DNA of 64,000 bases from an uncultured Gammaproteobacteria bacterium (GCA_902553145.1 CACDKD010000006.1:1-64000); one strand, 5' to 3'. Shown: positions 8,597 through 17,399, numbered from the stretch's first letter. Numbers and translations: made by a program. The notes: generated by a model not told the origin, from the letters alone.

Positions 8597-9400
8597 TCAG
8601 TTTCTATCCAGGAATTCAAAAAGAATCTCACAGAACGCAATTTTCTGCTCTTTTCCAGCGACAACATGTGCCACATCTTCCATCATCACTCCCTCAGCAT
8701 TTGGAATCCCTTCTTCAATTGGCAATGTGGTTCTGGGTCCAGTGACAAGATCTTTTCCCGCATGAATGATTAATGTTGGTGCCGATATTTCTTTTAATCT
8801 GTCTTTGACATCATGATTTATGCAAGCCTCAACCAGTCTTGCATGGGTCTCGTAGTTTCCATTCAGCTCTTTCCAACCTGCTTTTGGGCCTAGTAATTTG
8901 TCTCTGTTTTCATTGTAGTATTCCGGAAGGAAAGAATAGATGGAAACTTTTTCCTGAAAGGTTAGGAAGCCAGAATCTCGATGCACATCTCTGAATAATT
9001 TAAGCTGATCATACAAATAGGTATCGCAATATGCCCATGCACCCATATTGACCATGCTTCGAACAAGATCTGGACGATTGATTGCAATTTCTTGAGCGAC
9101 ACAGCAGCCCATGCCAACTAGACCGATGAGATGAACGTTATTCCATCCCAGGTGATCGAGCAAACCAGACAGATCATCTGCATGCATTTTCATTGAAGGC
9201 TCAATGCTTGAATCATCACTCGAGTCACGTATACCTCTGTAGTCAAAGACTAAAACTTGGTATTTGTCAGTCAATCCTCTTGCCAGAAGCCCCTCGTTTC
9301 CATGACAAAATGTCCCCCATCCTCCCATGCAAACTGCTGGGTCACCTTCGCCGTGAATTTCATAGTACATTTCATGATTATTTATATTGATGCTTGGCAT
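8597..9400 (-). CDS. Alpha/beta hydrolase-fold protein, nucleophile serine apparently replaced
   Basis: 267 aa. The fold is clear: MYYEIHGEGDP, oxyanion-side CMGGWGT, VFDYRGIRDSS, and the acid/base residues in IIHAGKDLVTG (Asp) and EDVAHVVAGK (His). The nucleophile elbow, normally G-x-S-x-G, reads HLIGLVGMGCCVAQE. Aligned on VAQE, the serine position is G96, although cysteines 99/100 follow closely. It may be a non-hydrolytic or cysteine-using member. It lies upstream of icd on the same strand with an 83-bp gap. A perfect TATAAT -10 for its own promoter may sit at 9429-9434 (minus strand). Substrate unknown. Confidence 0.7.
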   Translation of the reverse strand: MPSININNHEMYYEIHGEGDPAVCMGGWGTFCHGNEGLLARGLTDKYQVLVFDYRGIRDSSDDSSIEPSMKMHADDLSGLLDHLGWNNVHLIGLVGMGCCVAQEIAINRPDLVRSMVNMGAWAYCDTYLYDQLKLFRDVHRDSGFLTFQEKVSIYSFLPEYYNENRDKLLGPKAGWKELNGNYETHARLVEACINHDVKDRLKEISAPTLIIHAGKDLVTGPRTTLPIEEGIPNAEGVMMEDVAHVVAGKEQKIAFCEILFEFLDRN

Positions 9401-9511
9401 ATCAGCTCCCTAATAATGTTCGGTTAAAATTATATAGTCTGCCGCCAGGCTGAGCTATTACTTTCTTCACGAAATACTGGTAGTCTGAAACTCAAATAAT
9501 CAAATAGGGGA

Positions 9512-10348
9512 TTGCTCATTAACAGTAAAGAGACCAAGACTATCATGGAGTTTCTCAGCGAGAATCCTGACGTCGATGTGAACAAAGCATGGGAGCGATG
9601 CTGGGGCATACAAACAAAGATAATTGAGAGAGTGAAGGCCCGCTATCAGGTTGAAAAACATCCATCGTGCGATGGAAGGGAATACTTTGATTCAGACGAT
9701 CACCCAGTCCATGGGAAAATGGAAGGCTCGTTCAATTCATATACAGGCGATGAAGTGGATTGGTTGGTTCACTCCTGGATAGGCAACAGAAAGAGAAGTA
9801 TTCTCGACATCAACGCCACAGTTTTTCTTGGTCAAATGAATCAAGTCCCCCACTTAACGATCATCTTTGGAACAATACCCAGACTATATTTCTATGCAGA
9901 ATACACACCAAGGATGGACTTGAGGACAAATCCAGATTATGTATCAAGATATTATGAGCCCGTGAATCAAGATTTTTTAGAATTTCGTGCCAATCACGAT
10001 TGGACACGATTTGTCAGTCACGGAACTTATTTAAGGTCTCTCATGTCTCCAATTTGCGTTAGCTCCCATGCAGAGCTCAATGATACCAACATTGATTATT
10101 GCGAAGATTATCTAGAAAAGTTTATTCAGCGTTGGTTTGACTGGCTGGATGAAGCAGAAGAGCTGCCGATGGAAAAAAGAGATGAACAACAAAGATATGA
10201 TTTTGCAGTCAGAGAATTGGGCTACAGAAATGATCCCATGAATATTCTTCCAATGGAGGTATTTGGGCAAGAGGAAGCTAATCGGATGCTTGAGATGCGT
10301 ATTGGCGTAGATCAAATAGCAGAAACCAAGGGTAGATGGACTGAATGA
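9512..10348 (+). CDS. Red chlorophyll catabolite reductase (RCCR)-like protein
   Basis: 278 aa from TTG 9512; ATG 9545 would give 267 aa. From memory of the plant RCCR family (ferredoxin-dependent bilin reductase relatives), several blocks match in order: VDWLVHSWIG (plant IDFVIGSWIH), PHLTIIF, a TPRMDLRTNPDYVSRYYEP block (plant LPHRKDL..NPDY..EYYQD), a SLMSP block (plant AFSP), and a C-terminal EVFGQEEANRM block (plant RMFGEEVSSR). Plant RCCR reduces the linear tetrapyrrole RCC with ferredoxin electrons. The substrate here is unknown: a chlorophyll or heme-derived bilin is an inference. The stop overlaps the response regulator start (ATGA), and a [2Fe-2S] ferredoxin gene follows 2.1 kb downstream. 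Confidence 0.6.
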   Translation: MLINSKETKTIMEFLSENPDVDVNKAWERCWGIQTKIIERVKARYQVEKHPSCDGREYFDSDDHPVHGKMEGSFNSYTGDEVDWLVHSWIGNRKRSILDINATVFLGQMNQVPHLTIIFGTIPRLYFYAEYTPRMDLRTNPDYVSRYYEPVNQDFLEFRANHDWTRFVSHGTYLRSLMSPICVSSHAELNDTNIDYCEDYLEKFIQRWFDWLDEAEELPMEKRDEQQRYDFAVRELGYRNDPMNILPMEVFGQEEANRMLEMRIGVDQIAETKGRWTE

Positions 10349-11028
10349 GCACGATGACCAAAGCATTATTGATTGATGATGATCAAAAACTTGGTGATTT
10401 ATTAAAAAACTACCTCAAATCTTACGATATTGATTTATCTGCAATCAACGATCCTCGAAATGCAATCGACACCATAAACCACCTTGACCCGGATCTTTTG
10501 ATACTCGATGTAATGATGCCACACATCAATGGGTTTGAGCTTTGCAAGATGATCAGAGAAGAATCCGATACGCCGATTATTATACTCAGCGCACGCGGAG
10601 AGTCTGACGATAAAGTGAAAGGAATCGATCTGGGCGCTGACGATTATCTATCCAAGCCATTTGAGGCAAGAGAGTTGGTTGCGAGAATACACAGTCTCTT
10701 GAGAAGAACACAAAAAGATCTCGCTGTGAGATCAGATCCAATTTTTGAAGTTGATCAACAAAGACTTGAAGTTTCTCTCAATGGGAACGTCTTAGACTTG
10801 ACGACAAAAGAATTTGAACTGATGGATTTATTCATCAAGAACCCCGGTGTCATTTTTACAAGAGACGAGATTATCAAAGAAATTAAGGGCATTGATGCCC
10901 ATTTATTTTCAAGATCGATCGATATCCTCATATCGCGATTAAGGCACAAAATAGAAGATGATCCAAAAGAACCAAAGCTCATAAAGACCATATGGGGAAA
11001 GGGTTATATGTTTGTCGCAGTAGGGTAG
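10345..11028 (+). CDS. OmpR/PhoB-family response regulator
   Basis: 227 aa. An N-terminal receiver domain has the acidic pocket (IDDD, 10-13), phospho-acceptor D55 in LILDVMMPH, S82 and K104 in YLSKPFEARE. A C-terminal winged-helix DNA-binding domain follows from about residue 130 (LTTKEFELMDLF, SRSIDILISRLRHKIEDDP, TIWGKGYMF). It is most like CpxR/RstA-type regulators. It starts within the stop codon of the RCCR-like gene, so translation is probably coupled, and the kinase gene begins 7 bp after it. Target genes are unknown; the coupled reductase and the ferredoxin/GST pair are the first to test. Confidence 0.92.
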   Translation: MSTMTKALLIDDDQKLGDLLKNYLKSYDIDLSAINDPRNAIDTINHLDPDLLILDVMMPHINGFELCKMIREESDTPIIILSARGESDDKVKGIDLGADDYLSKPFEARELVARIHSLLRRTQKDLAVRSDPIFEVDQQRLEVSLNGNVLDLTTKEFELMDLFIKNPGVIFTRDEIIKEIKGIDAHLFSRSIDILISRLRHKIEDDPKEPKLIKTIWGKGYMFVAVG

Positions 11029-11035
11029 ATTAAAG

Positions 11036-12388
11036 ATGCTGCAAAGGATTAACTCGCTCTCAATCAAATTATTTGGAGTATTTTTAGTCACCGGCATTGC
11101 CTTTTTTTATCTTTTAGATTTTGGTGTCAGATCATTGATCTTGAATGAGGAAGTCAGAGACACTCTTGATTATTATCAGACCAGTTATCTTGGAAATTTG
11201 ATGGAAGATCTTGGCTATCCTCCCAATGAAAAAACAGCAGCGACGATCAGCGAAGACATGCCTTTCGATATTTTGATAAGAGGCGATGATTTTGAGTGGA
11301 GTTCGACTGATCAATTTCCAAACACCAATCAAATTGATTTTCAACCCAGCGCATGGGATAGCATTAAGATAAAAAATGCCAGTGACCAAGCTCCATCCAT
11401 TATTGAGAATTCAGAATTCGCAAGACACGACAACAGGACCTATTTTCAAATACCCTACGGTGAATACACCATCACAATGGTGAATCCAAAAATATCGATC
11501 GAAGCTGCCCCAACATATTTGTTTGAAGCAATAGCTTTGATCAGTCTCACAATACTTTTATTGACCTTCCTGCTTGTGAAAAGAATGATCAATCCAATCC
11601 AGAACATTCAACAAGCTGCGACTAAGATTGGCGAAGGAAATTTAAAGCATAGAATCAATATCAACAGAGAAGACGAATTGGGTTTGTTGGCAAAAGAGAT
11701 CAATTTTCTAGCAGACAATGTAGTTGAAATGTTAGAGGCCAAACAGCGCTTAAATATGGGCGTTAGTCATGAACTCAGATCCCCATTAACCAGAGCAAAG
11801 CTGCAGGTCGAGATGCTCGGTGATCAAAACAAAAGAGAGAATCTCTTGGACGAAATACAGGCCATGGAGAGCATCATCTCGACTTTACTAGAAAGTGAGG
11901 CAATCAACTATGGGCACAAGAAATTAGATTTAGGCACCGTTGAGATCGATAAAACAATAGAAGAGTTAATATCCGCTTCACATTTTCTAGAAGACATAAA
12001 GATTGCCTTGAATCTAAAAGATGGTCTCGCGGTTGAAGGGGATTCAATATTACTGCAGGTCATGTTGAAGAATATACTTGAGAATGCTTCTAGGTATACA
12101 TCGCTTGAGAAAAACCAAATAGACATTGCAACCGATCAACTCAATGCCGATTCGATTGAGATAATCATAAAAGACTATGGACCTGGTTTGAGAGCGAAGG
12201 ATCTTGATAAAGTGTTTGAACCCTTTTATAGGGCTGAAGAATCAAGAAGCAGGAGTAGCGGCGGATATGGTTTGGGATTGTATCTCACAAAGCAAATAGT
12301 GGATGCACATGGCGGTGAGATCTCAATTCAGAATCATGAAAACACAGGTGCTGAGGTGCGTGTGATTTTGCCCATCAAGCAGAGTTGA
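11036..12388 (+). CDS. Sensor histidine kinase, CpxA-like layout
   Basis: 450 aa. TM1 lies at about 10-33 and a periplasmic sensor region of about 125 residues follows. TM2 is at about 162-182, then HAMP (183-235, RMINPIQNIQQAATKIGEG). The dimerisation/phosphoacceptor helix has H245 in MGVSHELRSPLTRAK. The ATPase domain shows the N box (LKNILENASRY), the G1 box (DYGPGL) and the G2 box (GYGLGLYLTKQIVDAHGG). The periplasmic part is not recognisable, so the signal is unknown. It forms one operon with the response regulator and the RCCR-like gene. Confidence 0.92.
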   Translation: MLQRINSLSIKLFGVFLVTGIAFFYLLDFGVRSLILNEEVRDTLDYYQTSYLGNLMEDLGYPPNEKTAATISEDMPFDILIRGDDFEWSSTDQFPNTNQIDFQPSAWDSIKIKNASDQAPSIIENSEFARHDNRTYFQIPYGEYTITMVNPKISIEAAPTYLFEAIALISLTILLLTFLLVKRMINPIQNIQQAATKIGEGNLKHRININREDELGLLAKEINFLADNVVEMLEAKQRLNMGVSHELRSPLTRAKLQVEMLGDQNKRENLLDEIQAMESIISTLLESEAINYGHKKLDLGTVEIDKTIEELISASHFLEDIKIALNLKDGLAVEGDSILLQVMLKNILENASRYTSLEKNQIDIATDQLNADSIEIIIKDYGPGLRAKDLDKVFEPFYRAEESRSRSSGGYGLGLYLTKQIVDAHGGEISIQNHENTGAEVRVILPIKQS

Positions 12389-12462
12389 CGCTTTTTACTT
12401 TCTGCTTATAGAAAAATAGAAAAATCTATGCTCTAATCGGCGTAGTTTTTTTAGGAGTAATC

Positions 12463-12780
12463 ATGCCGAAAATACACGTTATCGATAGCGAAGGCGAGGA
12501 ACATACTGTTGAAGGGCAGGTGGGCCTTTCTTTAATGGAGAGTTTGAGAGATCTTGACAATGGGGTACTTGCACTATGCGGAGGAATGTGCTCATGTGCA
12601 ACATGTCACTGTTATATCGAGGAATCATGGGCGAGCAAATTGGGCGATCGTGAAGACGATGAACAAGAGCTCTTAGAAGATCTTGATTCTTTTAAAGAAG
12701 ATCAATCGAGGTTGTCTTGTCAGATTGAGTTCTCAGAAGAAATGGATGGCATGAGAGTAGAAATTGCATCAGATGAATAA
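12463..12780 (+). CDS. [2Fe-2S] ferredoxin, adrenodoxin/putidaredoxin type
   Basis: 105 aa. The cluster cysteines follow the C-x5-C-x2-C-xn-C pattern: C-GGMCS-C-AT-C in the loop and the last in LSCQIEF. The acidic helix-3 region (DREDDEQELLEDLDSF) is typical of ferredoxins serving monooxygenases and oxidoreductases. It has a strong Shine-Dalgarno (TAGGAG) and lies 74 bp after the kinase gene, so it may be read from the same operon or from its own promoter. No P450 or ferredoxin reductase gene is nearby. The RCCR-like protein at 9.5 kb is a plausible but unproven partner. Confidence 0.93.
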   Translation: MPKIHVIDSEGEEHTVEGQVGLSLMESLRDLDNGVLALCGGMCSCATCHCYIEESWASKLGDREDDEQELLEDLDSFKEDQSRLSCQIEFSEEMDGMRVEIASDE

Positions 12781-12789
12781 GGAAATAAG

Positions 12790-13407
12790 ATGATTAAAAT
12801 ATTTCATGCGCCCGGAAGTAGATCAGTCAGAATTATTTGGCTTCTTGAAGAGCTTGGACTGGATTACGAGCTCGAGGTTTTAAAAAGAGGCGAGGTCAAT
12901 GAGGCCTTTATTGAAGCAAGCCCTTTTTCAAAATTGCCCACAATCATAGACGGCGAAGTTGTAATGTCAGAATCTGTTGCGATCGTCCAATACATATTGC
13001 AAAAATATGGAGAAGGAAGATTAGAGCCTGATCACGATTCCAATCAATATGCAGAGTATCTTCAGTGGCTCAATTTTGGCGAGTCTGTTTTGATAGACCC
13101 AATTGTATCAATATTGATTAACAAGGTGTTCAGACCAGAAGAGCATCGACACGAATATTCCGTTCAAAGCGCTGAAAAGTCATTCGCTAAAATGATTAAA
13201 ACTTTGAATTCAATAATGGAAGGCAGAGCTTATATCATGGGCGATGATTTCACAGCTGCTGACATCATCAATGGCTATACATTGAGGTTGGCAGACAACT
13301 TACAGTTACTTCCAGGTGAGCCTGGCACAGAAAATGTGGTGAATTATTTTAAATCTTTGGCGAGTAGAGAGGCTTACCAAAAAGCAATTTCTGATACTAA
13401 ATCGTAG
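12790..13407 (+). CDS. Glutathione S-transferase family protein
   Basis: 205 aa. The N-terminal thioredoxin-like domain shows MIKIFHAPGSRSVRIIWLLEE, the cis-proline loop SKLPTI and the glutathione-contact motif MSESVAIVQYIL. An all-helical C-terminal domain follows, with FTAADIINGYTL near the end. It probably conjugates or transfers glutathione; the substrate is unknown. It is 9 nt after the ferredoxin gene, in the same operon. The 3' end overlaps the convergent amidase gene by 11 bp. Confidence 0.88.
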   Translation: MIKIFHAPGSRSVRIIWLLEELGLDYELEVLKRGEVNEAFIEASPFSKLPTIIDGEVVMSESVAIVQYILQKYGEGRLEPDHDSNQYAEYLQWLNFGESVLIDPIVSILINKVFRPEEHRHEYSVQSAEKSFAKMIKTLNSIMEGRAYIMGDDFTAADIINGYTLRLADNLQLLPGEPGTENVVNYFKSLASREAYQKAISDTKS

Positions 13408-14887
13408 GCCAACGTTGAGACCAAGGTTTTGCCGCTTCTAGTTCGAGTGCAAGTTCCAGTAATTCTTCTTCATTTCCATAGCTTGCATGCAGATGAGTTC
13501 CAATAGGAAGTCCCGATGATGACCAATGCATTGGCAGTGAGATCGCAGGATCACCAGTAACATTTGCGAGCGGTGTAAATGTAATGAAGTCCAGAGATCT
13601 TTCAAGCAAAGTATCGAATGACACATCAGGCGCCATTGATCCTATCTTTGGAGCGACACTTTGCGTCACAGGGGACAGTATAAAATCAAAAGATTTAAAC
13701 AGTTCTTGAGTCTTAAGGGTGTCATCTCTGAGCCTAGAAAGTGCCAATTCAACTTTGCCCTCAGGTTGAGAATCAAACCATTTTCCCAATCCCAATGTCC
13801 ATGGTTCGAGCAATGAATCGATCGAAATTTCATTAGACACAAAATTTTGTTGAGCCAGATCAACGATCCCTTTTGCTCCAAAGGCCCACATGGTTAGGAA
13901 TGAATCACTGAAACGATTTCCATCGATAAAAGGATTGATTGCTTCTACACGATGACCGAGATCCTGGCAGATCAGAGCGGAGCTCTCGATTGCATTTTTG
14001 ACTTCAGGATCAGCTTCTTCTCCGAGCATATTTGTTGTAATCATTGCAATTTTGAATTTTTTTCCTTTTGAGGCAATTCTCTTTGGCACAGCTTTCAATT
14101 TAGAATTATTCCTAGCCTGCATGTAGTGAAGTGCGGTAATTGTGTCTCTTATGCTTCTTGTATGAACAAATCTAACGCTCAAATCAATTGGCCGATTTGG
14201 TTGTGCGTCATCAATTGTTCTGTGAATGGTTGGTTTCAAGCCCACGATGCCACAACACGAAGCAGGTACTCGAATTGATCCGCCTCCGTCAGAAGCTGAT
14301 GCAATAGAGACCATGCCTGATGCAACTGCTGCAGCAGAGCCACCACTCGATCCTCCTGGAGAACGTTCAAAATTCCAAGGATTCCTTGCAGGACCCAACA
14401 AAAGAGATTCAGTCACTCCCAATAAACCAAACTCAGGGGTATTGGTTTTTCCAAGCGAAATAAGGCCCATATCAAATGCGGCCTCAACATTTGAGGAATT
14501 TCTTTTGGCTATGCGATTTGCAAACATGCGTGATCCACCTGTCGCTCTGACGCCTCTGTGATTAAGCAGATCTTTGATGAGGTAGGGCACACCGGGAAAA
14601 GGGCCTTTTCCGTTATGGTTTTTTGCAGCCAACAATGCTTTTTCAAAAGATCTGGTGACTACCGCATTCAAATACCCGTCCACAGCTTCGATTCTATTGA
14701 TGGCTGACATCACCATTTCTTCAGCTGAAACCTCTCCTTTTTTGATTAGATCGGCTTGAGCAGTTGCATCCATCATGAAGAAAGGATCATTCTTAGCCAG
14801 TATCTCTTGGATGGAAACAAGGTTTGATAACCCAAGAGCCAAACCCGATTTCAGGAGCATTCTTTTCGATTTATTTGGCATGCCCAT
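13397..14887 (-). CDS. Amidase signature family hydrolase, possibly exported
   Basis: 496 aa from ATG 14887; ATG 14881 is the third codon. The Ser-cisSer-Lys machinery is visible: lysine in PYLIKDLLNHRG, the glycine/serine stretch SPGGSSGGSAAAVASG, and the catalytic serine in DGGGSIRVPAS. The N-terminus SKRMLLKSGLALGLSNLVSI looks like a Tat-type signal with KR instead of RR, so periplasmic export is possible but uncertain. The substrate is not predictable (6-aminohexanoate-dimer hydrolase and aryl/acyl amidases share these motifs). It follows the arsC-like gene by 3 bp and is probably in an operon with it and the SDR gene. Confidence 0.87.
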   Translation of the reverse strand: MGMPNKSKRMLLKSGLALGLSNLVSIQEILAKNDPFFMMDATAQADLIKKGEVSAEEMVMSAINRIEAVDGYLNAVVTRSFEKALLAAKNHNGKGPFPGVPYLIKDLLNHRGVRATGGSRMFANRIAKRNSSNVEAAFDMGLISLGKTNTPEFGLLGVTESLLLGPARNPWNFERSPGGSSGGSAAAVASGMVSIASASDGGGSIRVPASCCGIVGLKPTIHRTIDDAQPNRPIDLSVRFVHTRSIRDTITALHYMQARNNSKLKAVPKRIASKGKKFKIAMITTNMLGEEADPEVKNAIESSALICQDLGHRVEAINPFIDGNRFSDSFLTMWAFGAKGIVDLAQQNFVSNEISIDSLLEPWTLGLGKWFDSQPEGKVELALSRLRDDTLKTQELFKSFDFILSPVTQSVAPKIGSMAPDVSFDTLLERSLDFITFTPLANVTGDPAISLPMHWSSSGLPIGTHLHASYGNEEELLELALELEAAKPWSQRWPTI

Positions 14888-14890
14888 TAT

Positions 14891-15238
14891 TTACATCAGC
14901 TCTTTAACATTCTCAGGCGGTCTGCCAATGATCGCAGATGCTTCATTGAAAACGATCGGACGCTCAATCAGGATTGGGTTTTCTATCATAATCGAGATCA
15001 AATCATCGTCAGAAGTATTGGATAAATCAATATCGAGTTCTTTGATGATTGACTCACTCTTTCTGACCAGATCAGATGCTCTCATTTCTAGCTTCTTAAG
15101 CAATATGTTTAGTTCTGCCACAGTCGGCGGATTTTGAAGATAGAGAATTATTTCTACTTCAATATCATGGCTTTCGATTATTTCCAATGTCTTCCTTGAT
15201 TTGCTACATCTCGGATTGTGAAAAATTGATAAAGCCAT
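14891..15238 (-). CDS. ArsC-family protein (arsenate reductase-like)
   Basis: 115 aa from ATG 15238; a TTG at 15241 would add one residue. It is a thioredoxin-fold protein with the catalytic cysteine in FHNPRCSKSRKTLEII and the C-terminal NPILIERPIVF arginine motif found in glutathione/glutaredoxin-linked ArsC proteins. Members include true arsenate reductases and YfgD-type proteins of unclear function. With no arsB or arsR here, a resistance role is not supported. It lies between the SDR and amidase genes, a few bases from each. Confidence 0.82.
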   Translation of the reverse strand: MALSIFHNPRCSKSRKTLEIIESHDIEVEIILYLQNPPTVAELNILLKKLEMRASDLVRKSESIIKELDIDLSNTSDDDLISIMIENPILIERPIVFNEASAIIGRPPENVKELM

Positions 15239-15244
15239 CAAAGG

Positions 15245-16006
15245 TTACATCCTTTGTGCACCGTCAAGATCAACGCACCTGCCTGAGTAATAATCATTCG
15301 CAAAGATAAACTCAGCTGCTTGTGCAACTTCATCAGGCTCTCCAATTCGACCCACAGGAACCATCTTTGAAAGTTTTTCTTTTACATTATCAGGCATTCC
15401 TGCAACCATCTCTGTGTTGATAAAGCCTGGTGCGATTGAGTTCACTCTGATTCCATATTTTGAGAGTTCTTTCGCCCAAACAACAGCCATAGACTGAACA
15501 CCAGCTTTGGTTGCTGAGTAATTTGTTTGACCAAAATTTCCATGCCTTGCGACACTAGAAATATTGATGATGACACCGCCTTGTCCGCCTTCAATCATGT
15601 GCTGAGCAGCTTCTCTGCCACACAAGAAAACACCGGTTAGATTGATATCTATTACAGCTTGCCATTCTTCAAGAGACATTCTTTTTACAAATTCTCCATC
15701 TTTAAATTTGACCAATAACCCATCGCGAGTGATGCCTGCGTTATTGATTGATCCGACCAAAGGACCCATCTCATCAACCACTTGTGCATATGCATTGGCA
15801 ACATCATCTTCTTTTGTCACATCAGCAGAAATGCACATGACCTTTGCTCCGGCACTTTCGCATGCGGATGCAGTATCTGCAATGCTGTCTTTATCCAAAT
15901 CAATCAGACCCAAATTGCAGTTATGCGAAGCCAGTCTTTTTGCCATTGCTGCCCCCAGTCCTCGTGCAGCTCCAGTGATAATAATCGTCTTATCTTTTAT
16001 ATCCAT
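15245..16006 (-). CDS. SDR-family 3-oxoacyl-ACP/3-hydroxyacyl-CoA reductase, FabG-like
   Basis: 253 aa. The Rossmann motif TGAARGLG (NAD(P) binding), NNAG, the catalytic serine in NISSVA, and Tyr/Lys in NYSATKAG are all present. The C-terminus [15 protein letters not shown] fits FabG-like enzymes. It is divergent from the thiolase and multienzyme genes, so a role in 3-hydroxyacyl-CoA metabolism is more likely than housekeeping fatty-acid synthesis, but this is inference. A 12-bp palindrome lies in the shared upstream region. Confidence 0.88.
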   Translation of the reverse strand: MDIKDKTIIITGAARGLGAAMAKRLASHNCNLGLIDLDKDSIADTASACESAGAKVMCISADVTKEDDVANAYAQVVDEMGPLVGSINNAGITRDGLLVKFKDGEFVKRMSLEEWQAVIDINLTGVFLCGREAAQHMIEGGQGGVIINISSVARHGNFGQTNYSATKAGVQSMAVVWAKELSKYGIRVNSIAPGFINTEMVAGMPDNVKEKLSKMVPVGRIGEPDEVAQAAEFIFANDYYSGRCVDLDGAQRM

Positions 16007-16071
16007 AATGTCCTCGTGTATGTATTTTTTTTAAAATATTGATTGTGAATTGTAACCGAAAATCTTAGCAA

Positions 16072-16094
16072 TTGAATCATGAATATTCATTCAA
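16072..16094. repeat. Palindrome between divergent FabG-like and thiolase genes (operator candidate)
   Basis: The core ATGAATATTCAT (16079-16090) is a perfect 12-bp palindrome, flanked by TTGAA on the left and TTCAA on the right to make a larger imperfect inverted repeat. It sits in a 166-bp divergent promoter region of two fatty-acid-type operons. It does not match the E. coli FadR site as I remember it. Confidence 0.4.
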
Positions 16095-16172
16095 GAAATT
16101 GAGTAAATATCGAGTTTTCTGTAAACTATTTCTTCTTTAAAATTACCATCATTTAAATTATTAAGGTGAGCA

Positions 16173-17378
16173 ATGACTGACGCATATATTTTTGATCATG
16201 TAAGAAGCCCAAGAGGAAGAGGCAAATCCGACGGCTCTTTGCATGAAGTAACACCGGTTGAATTACTTTCTCAAGTTCTGGGATCTTTGAGAGACAGAAA
16301 CGAACTCGATACAAGCCGAGTCGATGATGTCATCATGGGTGTCGTTCATAACCAAGGTGAACAAGCTTCGAACCCAGCAAGAGTCGCAGCAATTCATGCC
16401 GGATACGCAGAGGAGGCTGCCGGAAAACAATTGAATCGTTTCTGCGCATCTGGCCTTGAGGCGGTCAATTCTGCAGCTGCACAAGTCATGTCTGGCATGT
16501 CTGATCTCTGCATCGGTGGAGGCTTGGAGTCTATGTCGAGAGTGCCAATGGATACAGTTGGAGGCGCTTTAGCTGTTGACCCTCAGGTCGCTTACGGCAG
16601 CTATTTTGTTCCACAAGGCATCAGCGCTGATTTGATTGCTTCGAAATATGGATTTTCAAGAGAGGACGTTGATTCATATGCGGTTGAGAGTCAAAGAAGA
16701 GCATCGCATGCCAGAGACGAGGGTTATTTCAATAAGTCCATTGTTCCAATCAAAGACACACTTGGAGAAACATTATTGGATCATGATGAATGCATAAGGA
16801 CTGGAACGACAGTTGAGGATCTGGCAAAGCTGAATCCATCTTTCCAGCAAATTGGTGATTTTGGATTCAATGATGTTGCGATTCAAAGATATCCTGAAGT
16901 TGCAAAAATCGACCACGTTCATCACGCTGGAAATTCAAGTCAGATTGTCGATGGAGCCAGTGCTGTATTGGTGGGCTCTAAAGAAGCCGGTGAGGAATTG
17001 GGGCTTACTGCAAGAGCGAAAATAGTTGGTTTTGCTTCAACGGGAACCGAACCAACCATAATGCTGACTGGCCCAGCGCCATCGGCAAATAAGGTGCTAA
17101 AAAGATGCGGTATGAGCAAGGACGATATTGATCTATTTGAGCTCAATGAAGCCTTTGCTGTTGTCGTCCTTCATTACATGAAAGAAATGGGGATTGAGCA
17201 CGATGAGATCAATGTCAATGGAGGTGCGATTGCAATGGGGCACCCACTTGGTGCAACCGGCGGAATGGTATTGGGGACACTGATTGATGAAATTGAGAGA
17301 AGAGATCTCAGTACAGGATTGGTGAACTTATGCATCGGGGGTGGCATGGGCACTTCAACAATCATAGAACGCGTTTAA
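16173..17378 (+). CDS. Acetyl-CoA C-acyltransferase (thiolase), beta-oxidation
   Basis: 401 aa. All thiolase landmarks are present: nucleophile C91 in NRFCASGLEAVNSAA, NEAFAVV, the catalytic histidine in GGAIAMGHPLGATGG and the second cysteine in NLCIGGGMGTS. It cleaves 3-oxoacyl-CoA to acetyl-CoA and a shortened acyl-CoA. It is directly followed (21 bp) by the multifunctional hydratase/dehydrogenase gene, so the pair corresponds to FadA/FadB or FadI/FadJ. The thiolase-first order is like fadIJ, but I would not fix the symbol without a phylogeny. Confidence 0.94.
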   Translation: MTDAYIFDHVRSPRGRGKSDGSLHEVTPVELLSQVLGSLRDRNELDTSRVDDVIMGVVHNQGEQASNPARVAAIHAGYAEEAAGKQLNRFCASGLEAVNSAAAQVMSGMSDLCIGGGLESMSRVPMDTVGGALAVDPQVAYGSYFVPQGISADLIASKYGFSREDVDSYAVESQRRASHARDEGYFNKSIVPIKDTLGETLLDHDECIRTGTTVEDLAKLNPSFQQIGDFGFNDVAIQRYPEVAKIDHVHHAGNSSQIVDGASAVLVGSKEAGEELGLTARAKIVGFASTGTEPTIMLTGPAPSANKVLKRCGMSKDDIDLFELNEAFAVVVLHYMKEMGIEHDEINVNGGAIAMGHPLGATGGMVLGTLIDEIERRDLSTGLVNLCIGGGMGTSTIIERV

Positions 17379-17399
17379 TCTAATCGAGAAGGAATACGA

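Noticed and set aside
14226-14561. Long open frame antisense to the amidase gene
   Set aside because: The amidase on the other strand has full family motifs through this region; the antisense frame has low-complexity composition and no recognisable domain.
14891-15238. Arsenic resistance locus
   Set aside because: Only an ArsC-family protein is present; no arsB, acr3, arsR or arsH is nearby and the neighbours are an SDR and an amidase.
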